Positions 34,501 through 46,500 of a stretch of DNA of 64,000 nucleotides are shown in pieces. The DNA is from Siderastrea radians (Eukaryota > Cnidaria > Anthozoa > Scleractinia > Rhizangiidae). The notes below the pieces were generated by a model that saw only the letters and a list, made by a program, of their open reading frames with translations, ran no database searches and was not told the DNA's origin. Each line of letters opens with the position of its first letter. The first letter of the stretch is position 1. A program made the translations under genes and the position numbers. The stretch lies in the NCBI GenBank assembly GCA_964017195.1, contig OZ024892.1, positions 13,836,071-13,900,070 on the forward strand, given 5' to 3'.

Positions 34501-37500
34501 CTGCGTTCGTTACTCAGATGTCGTTTTGCGAGGGCTCAAGTGGCGACCTTGTGAAATTAATGTCGGCTGTTTTCTCAGGCAAGTTGGAGATGAATCAATT
34601 ATGTCTTTGTTTTCTGAGATGTCTGCTGAGGTGATTGACAGTGGTGTTAAATGCAATTGTTGGTTGATATTTGAACTTCGAAGAATGAGTGTTACTGAAA
34701 GGTACAATAACCTGTTATTCTGGTATGAAAAACAAGGAGTTTGAATTTCTGCAGATTGCAGGTGCACTTGCAGAGGAAGGTAAATCTCTTGAGGAAATAA
34801 CAGAAGTGGCAAAAGCTGCTGCTAATGCCATGGGTATGTAAAATAGATACTGACATTCCTAGATGCATTTCTGTAAATGCTCATATACGTACTTACTCGC
34901 TCTTGTGTGTGCACCCTTGTGTGTTTTATTTACTTGCTTGCTTTTATGCCTGCTTTCTTTGGCCTTATATTTTTATGAGTTGTGCCGTATTTTGACAGGC
35001 CCGCAGGTTGAGTCAAAATACAAACAAAGAGTAAAAATATATAGCGATACTTCACACCGGAACATCAAATAGGAGATTCGTTATCCAGCTTAACCTTTTT
35101 CAACCTCTCTCAGTGACTTGAAAGAAAACTACAAGTGTAACAGGATGAGTGCATGTGTGCTACTATACAATAACCAACTGTACAATATCGTGGGATATTT
35201 GTACTTGTTTAATGCTCTTTCTGTACAATAACTATTACAGTTGGATAATAAGGCTCCTTTGTAGTTTCTGTAAGCAACAGAATTTTGACAAGGGTGGAGT
35301 GATTGCTCCAACCATGACACATAAATCCAGTTTTTTTTAAATTTTGTCTTATTTTTTCTTTACATTCTTTAATTTGAAGGGGATATAAGCTTTTTTCTTG
35401 AGCACTGAATAGGGATATTTATTTGGTGTGTAATGTAAAATGGCTGTTTTCTTTCTGGTGAAACATGATGTGCTTAGCAGCCGTGAGCTGTGAGCCGTGA
35501 TTTGCCATGATTATTACCCATGAAGTGAGAACCACGTGTTATTAATTGTTGTGAATTGTGATTTTGTAGCCATCACGCAAAATGTCGTGAAAAATGATAC
35601 CTTGAAGTTACATGAAATGAATTTTTTATTTTCAGTGAAATGTGATCTGGACCCCTCCCCCCTCCCCCATATACCTCCTCTAATTTGGCATCCATGATTG
35701 AAGCTACCAGGGATCAAAGACCCAGCCTGCTTAGGTCTTTGGGTCACTGACTGATGTATGCTTTATCACCACAGCAATTAAGTTGACACACCTATGCTAG
35801 GATAAAGATTTTTGTTATAATAATAGAATTTTAAGATTTAAGCATACATGACTTGTGAGTGTGGATTGGAAGAAGGGATGATGGGGCTTTGGATGTTGTA
35901 ACTTCCTCTTTTGACACTATAATTATAATTGTTTTTTTTTTCTTCCAGGAACCATCGGTGTCAGTTTAGCTCCTTGCAGTATACCAGGGTCTTTACCATC
36001 ATTTGTCTTAGGCAATGACGAAATGGAGTTGGGATTGGGTAAGAATCTGCATTATAATTAACCCTTTAAGCCCCAACATCATTATTCAAATTCTCCTTAC
36101 TGGTCTCCATAGATTTTATTGACTACTAATTGGGAGAACTTGTTTAAACATGAAGACAATTCATCTCTGGTGATCATTTTGTAAATTCTCATGACCTGCA
36201 TGTGTTATAGTACACAGATATGATGAGGAGAAAATTGATGCTGATCACTATTGGGGCTAAAAGGGTTAAATATTAAAAGAGAAACACTCTGAGTTTGTTT
36301 TACCGTCAAGTACTTTTTTGCCCCATCAACATTTTCAGTCTGACAGCTGTTATGATTTTGTAGGTATTCATGGAGAGCCTGGTGTTAAGAGAGTCAAGGT
36401 AGAGTTGGTCATCTGTTAACAAATAAATAAAAAAATTCAAGATTGCAAGTTTTGTTTTAGAAATAGCTGAAAATGTTATTACTTACCTTTACTATCTGAA
36501 CTTTTTGATTATTGGGACTTTTCTTTGTTAGCATTTATGAATGTTGTTTGCAGAAAAATTTATTGGAAAAAGTGTAAATTAATGATTCATTGAAACAGGC
36601 TTCATTTACTCCATGTTCTCCCATGAAAACTAATTGAGGATACTCTCAAAAAAGACAATGCCAAATATGCATCAGTTTTAGCTGTCTGTTTAGACAGTTT
36701 CCTCTGAAAACAGTGACCATGATTTCTCACCTAAATCATGTGCTTGATGGTCTATTCAGTTTTGACTTATCTCAATAATCCACTGGACTGTTTTTGTTTA
36801 TTCATTTTTGTGATATGTCAATTATCCAGACTGTTTTTGGTGTCCCAGCAAGCCCAGTTAATTAAGGTTTGACTGGAGTAATTTAGCAATAGAATTGAGC
36901 TGTGTTGTGATATAAAAATCTGGGATGTTGAAAGGGACTCAGACAAGTCCAGGATTACGATACTATTAATAATGAATAAATGTAGGTTTCCTGGGTGTGG
37001 CCTATAAACTAAAACACCACCCCCCCCCCCTCCCACCTACCGCACTTCTACCCCATTTAAGCTGCTCCAAATATCATGAGCTTATCTGCATGTGATTTTT
37101 AACTTTTTTGTGTGTGTGTTCTACTTAATAATGATGTCCCTTGTGTTTGTATTGTGCCTTGAATAACAAGTGAACTGAGAACTCAACTGGTGGTAGCATT
37201 GAATATCCATTTTTCAGCATGTTTCTTTCTTGTTTTAGGTTGAGAAAGCTGACTGTGTTGTCAAGATGATGATTGATCACATGTCTGACATTCAGAGTGG
37301 AGCAACTTATAAACTGAGTCTGAAACAGGGTTACTGTAGCTTTCATGACTTGTAGTTCTAGCTGTTATTACTGACAGTAATCTGAGCAGTGCTCATTTTG
37401 TGTTACTGGGCTTTAGAAAACCTGCAGATAAACCAAAACCTTTGAAAAAGGATTTTTCCCAAATTAAAAAATTCTCAATAATTAGGTTCCCTTAAGTTTT

Positions 37501-40500
37501 AAAAAATCTCAAGCTTGTGATTTTTGCTTATTTCTCAGTGACGGTGCTGACAAGTATCTCTGATTTTTCCTAAATATGAAACTCTATTCTTCATTCTCTC
37601 GTCTTTGTTCTCTCTATTTTTTCCTTTTTTAATTGTCTGCAACATGTTCTTTAATTAAATCTGATCTGCAGGTGACAGTATAGCTCTTATGGTTAATAAT
37701 CTTGGAGGAACATCAGTGCTAGAACTGAACATAGTAGCAAGGGCAGCTATTACCTATCTTAGTAAGTACACATTGGTGATCTCACTTACAGAACATGTCA
37801 ATTTTCACAAGAGGGGGCGGGGGGCAGGAAAGTTGGGAAAAACTTCATGCTTCCCATACCCCCTTGATCCCTGTTCCCGCCCTGTTTTTGTTGGCTCCTG
37901 CCTCTTTGCACTTTTTCGATTGCAAATTATTGTGCACTGTTGCATAATTTCCCCCTATTTCACCCACTTCCTGCCACCTTGGGAAACCGGCTTCATGCCC
38001 CCTCTACTCCTGCCTCCCGTACACCTCCTGCCCCCTTCTCTCGCAGGCTCCCGCCCCCCTGTCCCCCTCTTCAAAGGAGAGTAGGGAGAAGGCAGGGTAG
38101 ATGTGGGCTATTTTTAATGCCCCCACTGTTTCTAAATTAATGACAGTACTTTGCTTAAATGTCACTCCAAATAGAACGATTTGACCCATGTTTACCCATA
38201 TTTTAGACTTGGGTGGCAACTTTTAAGAACATAACCCTTTGCAAAATTAAAATGCGCCACATCTGCCCAGCCTCACCCCTTGCCTATGGCTGAACATGTT
38301 GATAGATCAGTGTGCATTGATAGAAACTGTAGTGCATGACTAAATAGTTAGTACAATTTTTTTACTCTGGTGTGTTCCTTTCATTCAGCTAAAGAAAAAG
38401 GTGTTAAAGTTGATAGAGTTTACGTTGGAAGTTTTATGACTTCACTGGAAATGGCTGGTGTATCAATAACTTTGCTACATCTGGATGAAACAAGAACACA
38501 TTGTTTAGGTAATGTTTTACCCTATTTTATAAAAATGATTATAAATTTCATGTGTAATCCAAGGATAATAACAAGTCAAAACAGTTGGCATTGAGGTCAA
38601 TTGTGCACAGGCTCTAAATCCTTGTGCAGATCAATCTGGAAAATGATGTTGATCTCTGCAAGAGGGGAGCAAACTCCGAAAATTGTTGGTACAGCACCCA
38701 GTTATGTTTTATTTATGACATTTATTACAGTTAGCAATATGGATGCTGTTGCAACCAGAAGAAGTCTCTGAATTGTCTGTGTCAGGACTAAGAACACTTG
38801 CTGTACAGTCGAACCTCGATTTAATGAAGTGCCAAGGGACTGGGGAAATTGGTTCATTATATTGAGGTTCAAAAATATAGTTCGTTATATAGGCTCGTGA
38901 AATCGAGGTTCCACTGTATTAAGGTGTCATTTTGTATAAAGCTGGTGTCAGTAGATTAAGGTTCAACTTTACTTGAAAAAGTCTGAATCTCCAGATTCCT
39001 TTGATTTTGTTTTGAATTAGAGCAGTCATGTTGAGTGTATTTTGTTTACAGATCAGAGTACAACTGCACCAGCATGGCCACGTGTGTCTTTATCACCAAC
39101 CACAGGCTGCTTGAGAACTGACAAGGAACCAATGGAAGTCATGTCTGAGGACAACGAGGAAAACAAAAAAGCTGTTGCTTCCAAGAGGTTGACAGATTTA
39201 GGTTAGCTGTGCATGTGGCTTGTTGTCTGACTGTAATAATTGTTTATCTTTATTCTGTAGAAGCTGTGGGAAGGTGTGATGATATAGTGGTTAGCACATC
39301 AGATTTTTGATCTTAATGTCCATGGTTGAAACCATCATATTGTTTCCTCAGACAAGATCCTTTTAATACTACACATTATCTTTCACTTCCATCTACATGG
39401 ACAAATTATGGGCACTGCCAAACCATCAGAGAACCCTAACGACGCTGCTGGAGGTAGCCCTTATTGATGGACCACCGTCCCGTCCATAGTGGGAGAAGTG
39501 ATATCCCCAGTTGCTTCATCCTAGAAAAACCAGAGCGAAGGACCAGCTGTCTGATTTGTGGCCTGTCTTGTGACGTATCCTTTTTCACCAATTTTTCTGT
39601 AATTGTTTTTTATTGTAGGCAAAAAAGTTTACACAGTCATCTGTAGCATCACTGATGCACTCCTAGCAGCTGAAGCTAACCTCAATGAGCTGGATAATCT
39701 AGTTGGTGATGGAGACTGTGGTACTACACTCTCACGAGGAGCAACAGGTGTGCGATCATTAATACGCCCAACAAACGGCTCTTACAATCTGGCTCTCTGC
39801 TATCATTCCCCCCCCCCCACCTTCTGTCACAGTCAGGATTGTCATGCTGATCCTGCTTTGGTTAGGCCTGGCCAGGGGGGGGGATAGGCCTGGCCAGGGG
39901 GGGAGGAGTAGTGGCATACCAATATGCCTCATTGCTTTCCCCTGGGATACCAATATACCTTAAAAATGCAAGAACGTTGATAACAAATACCTAAATTATT
40001 GTAGTACAGAATACCCTATACCTGAAAATTTTGGCAAGAAAATACTGAATACCTTGGTAAAAAACACCCTAGATACTGTATACCCAAAATCCTGGCCGGG
40101 CCTGTTTCATGTGGTGTGAGTTGACTAGCAACATCTTAGCAAGGCTATGTTGGGCCTCACATTCTCAAATAACACTTTTTAATGTTTGCCCCTTTAATTC
40201 CCAAGAATCCAAGAATGGTTAATAATTTCTCATTTCCCCTTGCAATATTTAAAAGATATTTTAATATTTGCAATATTTCTAAATATATATATGTTATTTG
40301 CCGGCCAGGAGGTCCGTATTGAGAAAAACTGTGCCAGAGGTCTTGAGTACGGCCCGAGGCCGCAGGCCGAGGGCCGTGCTCAAGACCGAGGGCACAGTTT
40401 TTCTCAATACGGACCGACCAAGGCCGGCAAATAATATTTTTATTTTTTTCTTGTTGTTTTTCAAAAGTTAAACGTGTCTTGTTGTTTTCGGAAAGCAACG

Positions 40501-43500
40501 TTTTGCAAGCGCGCGTAAAATGAACCATGAAACGAAGCCGTTTGTGACACCAGAGCAGCAAAATACGCTTTTTTACTCTGTTAAAACTCAGAAATCACAG
40601 GAAGCAATATAACTAAAAGAAACCCCTTTATTTTCCCAAATTTCGATACATGTAGCTAACTCCTGCTCGATTTACTCAAATGTTTGTCGAAAGGGAAGAG
40701 GCGATTTACATTGTACAACCTTCGGTATTTTTATATTAAGAAATTTTGGAAAGAAAGTTTTTAACAACAATGTACAAAAAATTTCAGAATTCTAAGTTTC
40801 GGAGAACGTTTTAAAGATTTTAAAGGTTTTAAAAACCCATTACAAATTTTTTGTTATTGACGTTCCGTTGACCGCGGTCAAGATCGGAAAATTCCGCCCG
40901 CTCCCGGAACCAATCAGATTGCAGGATTTGGTTCATCTTGCCTGCTCACGCGCTGAGAAAAAAATAATTATTATTATGCCCACTCAAAGCAACCTATCTA
41001 GTAATTTCCCTGCCTGTAGGTTAACCCCATCCACATCCTTAGAGCCTTTTTGAGCATGAAATATATCCAATTAAAACCACATGTGATTTTCTTTACGCTA
41101 GAATTTTGATAGTGTTTTTTTTTTTTTTGCATTTTTTCAGCCCTAAAGCAAGCCCTAGGATCCCGTGACACCCCAGGTTTGCCATGCAACAATCCAGAAG
41201 AGTTGTTGTTATGCCTTGCCAGTTTATGCGAAGATCACATGGGTGGAAGCTCAGGGGTGGTGAGTAGCCCTTTAAGTCCCAATATCAACATCCATGGTCT
41301 CCTCACTGTTCCCCATATATTTCTTATGGTAGTAATTAGGAGAATTTGCATAAACATCAAGACATTTTGTCTTTGGTGATCACCTTTGTTATTCTCCTGT
41401 CCTGTATGTTTGATCAAGTAGTGATATTATAAGGAGAAATTAGATGCTTGTCACTATTGGGGCTTAAAGGGGTAGTGTCAACTGTGAACAAAGAAAATTT
41501 TGCCTTTTATCACTCAAGTAAATAACACATGGCTCAAGGTAATTCTTCATCATTTTGTTCCTCAACGAATGTTGAAAATGTTGTGGCTTGTCGATGACAT
41601 AATACATTACTTGGTATATTCTTTTGCCACCCACTGTTGAACGTGGCTTGAATGGTTTGCTTCCAGTGTGGCATTTTTTCTTGTCATTCGTTTCACCAAA
41701 GTGTTGTTTCAACTTGGAGGTGGATTCTAAACCCAGTCTTACCTCTAACCAAACCCTAAACCTCCATGAGTTTAACTCTAATCCTGCTTCTAAACCATTG
41801 TCTTGATCCTAAGTTTTGTTTAAAAGTGAACGCCTGTTGTTAAGAAACAATACTTAGGGAGAGCTTCATGATTTGGACCCAGGTTTTTTTGGCAGGGTGT
41901 GTGTGTGTGGGGGGGGGGGGGGGGGGCAGGGGGACTTTTCTTATTTACCTTGTCCTGTCATTTGAAGGCTTCAGACGCTCATCTTTTGCATCTGCAGTGA
42001 AAAATATCATTACCATGATTCTTGTAAGGACGTGCAATGCAAGACTTGGTGGTAGAGCCAAAGAGACACTGCATGTTCTTTGGCAGTTGTCCCAAATATA
42101 GCAAAATCTCGCAATGTCTTTTGGGTTTCCTGTTCAAATTCTAAGAGTCCTCACAAAGTTCTTTTATGTCAAGAGCATTCACACATCCCTGAAACCAACA
42201 TTTTGTCCTATACACCTAAGTTTTTCTGTTTGCATTTTCCCGAAGTTCTACAGCCTGTTTCTGACGTCTGGTGCAGTCCATCTTAAAAGTGATTTGTCAG
42301 CTAAGGCCTGGGCTGAAGCTTTGAATGCTGGTGTTGAGGTTATTATGAGGTATAAAAAATAACAATAAATTGTTTCCCAAAATGTTGAATTCAACTGTTT
42401 TTTCACTTCCGAATGACAGGGTCTATTCTAGAATACAGCATTTGTAGGATTGCCACAATTTAAGAATTATTGCCCACAAATTTTTCACTGATGTGTCAAA
42501 CGTTCCACACAGAATTTCGCCAAGAAAGTATGTTCTGATCGATTCTATAAAATATCACACAACAAACTGAGGTGACAAAGAGGTTTGAAAGAGGAACATT
42601 GCCAATTGAAATTGTTTTGCAGCTGATATATCCTTACTGACACTGCTTTTTTCTTTATTGGGGCACTTATAAAAATTAGTTGTAACCTTAGAACATTAAT
42701 TTGATGATGAGTGCAAAGTTGTTCAGTTTTAAGATGTTCAAATATATTGAACCCCCTTTCGTGAAAAGGGCCCTATAAAATCTCAAAAGGAGGCCCCCGT
42801 GGCCCTACTAAAGCAGTTTCTGAATGACGGGATATTTGGTGAAACCGTCGTTGGTAAAAAGGGTGCTGTTTGTTATTCCTTTGTTTGTAAATGATTGTTT
42901 ATAAAACCATAAACATAAACTAGTAAATCCCCGCTTATGACAGCCAATTTTTGGATCAACTTGCAAGGTAATGCCTTTTCCCTATAAATTGCAAAAAGGT
43001 TGTCTCACAGGAAATACCGGTATTGCTTTTAGAGTTACAGGAAAAGTAGAATTGTCTTTTTCTTTTTGCACTGAGCATTGCGAGAAACGTTACAGTGTGT
43101 GACATGTACCTTGCAACTTGTCTCACAATTCTGGTAAATCAGCGTTGCATTGCTATAAGTAGATTGTGAATAATCGTCCGGGTTGGTGTAATCCTGAAAT
43201 GGACTGATGGTGACAGTGAAAACCTGTGCGAAAGTCATCAGCAGAGTCGAAGTGGTGATCACTGATGACCTCCACACAGGATGTCGAAATTTTAGTCAGT
43301 CGTTTTGAGGACTACACTCACCCGTCCGATCATACACGGCCTACTTATGACGAACGTATGACATGTCTCCTGGGTTGAAGCCATTTCCTTCGTTGCGTTG
43401 CAAGTTGCGTGAAGAACTACTTGCAGACGACTTCTCACTGGTGGCCTGGGGAACCTGTGTGGGTAAAGAGTGAAATTTTTTACCTGTTTTGTTCATCAAT

Positions 43501-46500
43501 CCTTTCAGGTATGGTGGAGCTGAACCGGGAGACCGCACAATGGTATGTAATGTGCTTCGCCTTTTGTACGTGTAGCGAACGTATAGCACCTATTTTCGAT
43601 TGCTGGTTTTACGTTTCCCGAGCTCAATTTTCATGTTTGCAAAAACAAAAAAACTAAATGGCAGTAAATACAAAATGGACTCGCTCGCGGTTTCCTGTGT
43701 TTGGCACGGGTTTTCTTCCGCGCTTGGCACCGGTGTATTTTTTCCCGCGTTCACATGCTTTCCCGCGCTTGGCACCGGTTGCGTGTTTTCCCGCGCTTGG
43801 CATCGGTTGTATGTTTTGCTTCGAGTGAAATTTGGCCAGATGTCAACAGATTTGATATCTTTTGTTTTGGTTCTAACTTTGTGGATTTCCTCTTCAACAA
43901 GAATCGTTTTCCTTGTTTTTCTCTCAGCTTGATGCATTGCATCCTGCGGGATCAACTCTGAACACGCAACTTGCGGCAGGGACGGACCCTCTGGAGACGC
44001 TGAGAAAAGCGGTTGAGGTAATTTATACAGTCGAACCTTTCCATATGGAGGATTTGTGATTGTGGAAAAAATTGACGCATTGTTATTATGCGCCGATCAA
44101 TTCGAAAGTTCAACATCCCCCCGGGCAACCCCCCGGGCATTTGAACTTTTGAAGATTGGCTTGTTCAAATTCCCTCCCCTCGGGGCAAAAAAGCCGTTCA
44201 AATGCCCCACCAATTACTACTAAAATACCTCTCCTCAAAGACAAATTTCGTCTTCAATCAAACACTTTACGCGCTTTTCAGAGAGATATGCCGTAATGAC
44301 ACCTTCAAACTTCTTTTAAAGACCCTTTTGAATGAGTTATTCACTGACAAAGAGGAAATTTTGTCTATTAAATTCGTCAAACCCTGCAAAAAACGGAAAA
44401 ACTCACGGCTTATTACGTCAGAACAAGAGATAAATCCCGTTCAAATTCCCCACCCTTCAAACGCAACGTTCAAATTCCCCCCTCCCCGGGCACGATGGAC
44501 AGTCAAATGCCCGGGGTATGCCCGGGGGGGGGGGATGTTGAAGTTTCGAATTGATCGGCGCATTACTCAACTGCTAGCTATATAAAAGACTAGTCCTGTA
44601 TCAGTTGCTGACCGTAACAAAGTGCTTGGACTCTTTACCTGGATTTAAGAATAATATTTCAAAATGAAGTTTCCTGGTTGCCAGTGTGTCAATTGTCTTC
44701 GTATAAAAGATAGACAATTGACAATTGTCCATTTTCAACTTGTAAACTTACTAGTTTCATGACTTATAAATTGTGTATTGTACGTTGTAAATTAAGGTGT
44801 TTCGATACAGTTTTGTTGGGACCATACCTCACTTTTAAAATCGGCTCTTAGACAGTCTTTATCTTGTCGGATCAACGTGAAATTTGCAGTACTTTTTGGT
44901 TTTGGATTGAACTTTAGCGCGGTTTACATTTTGTGAAAATCGGTATTTCCATGACAACGATAAACAAAAAACCTCGAAAACACTAAAATTGAAATTTTGC
45001 GCGATCCAGACTTCGCTTTGAAAAGTAAACACCAACATCTTAAACTGTGGTGTATGGCAAACAAAATATACAAGAACAAAAAAAATCTGTATGTTTGTTT
45101 CGAAGTAAATCGCAAAAACATTTTCAACCTTAGTTTTTGCATCGTAATAGTAAATGCTCCAAAAAAAAATCAATGCTTTGATGAAATGGCTCGAAAATAC
45201 TTTCAAAATGTGTCTTTTACTTACTATTTTACGCCTAGAAAGTTTTGTTGGAACCAGTGTTCGCGATCTCGAGAACGAATTGTTTTTCTAAGATCATTCG
45301 TGTAATAATTTTGTGGTAATTTTTGAATTTGAGCACTTTTGCGAAAATCTTAAGAACGGCTCGATGGATTTTTTAAAAATATTAAACACGCGTGCTTGAT
45401 GATGTGACCAATTTTAGTATCGAGTCTTATTAACATTGATTCACTGGAACACTTTTAGATTTAACGCTAAAAAGGACGTATGAACCGACGGAAAAGGTTG
45501 CGTTACAAATTCACATTTGGCAAGTAAATGCTAATATATTCAAAGTAATGCGTAATTCATTGCTTCGTGATTTTTTTCTGGTTTCTTTGTTCTTTGTTGC
45601 ACTGTAGATTACAACGAAAAGTAATAATCACGGAGGAATGCTTTGCGCATTACTTTGAATATATTAGCATTTATTTGCCAAATGTGAATATGTAACGCAA
45701 GCTTTTCCGTCGGTTCATACGTCCTCTGTAACGTTAAATCTAAAAGTGTTCCAGTGAATCAATGTTAATAAGACTCGATACTAAAATTGGACACATCGTG
45801 TCTATCGAGCCGTTTTTAAGATTTTCGCAAAAACGCTCAAATTCAAAACTTACCACAAAATTATTACGCGAATGATCTTAGAAAAACAATCCGTTCTCGA
45901 GATCGCGAACACCAGTTTCAACAAAACTTTCTAGACGTAAAATAGTAAGTAAACGACACATTTTGAAAGTATTCTCGAGCCATTTCATCAAAGCGTTGAT
46001 TATTTTTCGGTGCATTTACTATTACTATGCAAAAACTAAGGTTGGAAATGTTTTTGCGATTTACTTCAAAACAAACATACAGAATTTTTTTGTTCTTGTA
46101 TATTTTGTGTACCATACACCACAGTTTAAGATGTTGGTATTTGCTTTTCAAAGTGAAATCTGGATCGCGGAAAATTTCAATTTTAGTGTTTTCGAGGTAT
46201 TTTGTTTATCGTTGTCATGGAAATATCGATTTTCACAAAATGTAAACCACGCTAAAGTTCAATCCAAAACCAACAAGTATTGCAAATTTCACTTTGATCT
46301 GACAAGGAAAGGACTGTCTAAGAGCCAATTCAATAAGTTAGGTATGGTCCCAAAAAAACTGTATCGAAACACCTTAAGCTATACATTATTTACATATTGT
46401 CTTTTTTCTTAATTTTTCCTTCTTTCTTTTTTTTGTCAGTTCTTACATTTTAAAGTCGAACGTTTTTAACTTGAGCCTTTGGCTTGGGAGACTGGGCAAC

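Larger units (their letters stand above)
32642..34582. mobile_element. 1.94-kb composite element in TKFC intron 1, 9-bp target duplication
   Basis: Opens with the left half of MITE family D (TAGCCTGAGAAAACAGCCGA) and closes with its right half (GGCTGTTTTCTCAGGCAA). It is flanked by perfect GTTGGAGAT at 32633-32641 and 34583-34591. Between the halves lie two direct copies of another MITE (32731-32910 and 34285-34466, CTACAAC/GTTGTAG ends) enclosing a 1.37-kb core. The ordinary family D copy at 16009-16331 is only 323 bp. Confidence 0.8.

Noticed and set aside
43600..43961. Overlapping open frames of 86-121 codons on both strands
   Set aside because: They cover a 35-bp minisatellite and overlap TKFC exon 13 in another frame.
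44859..46412. Two similar open frames of 115 and 149 codons on opposite strands
   Set aside because: They are mirror images produced by the arms of the foldback element, with no domain or initiation context.
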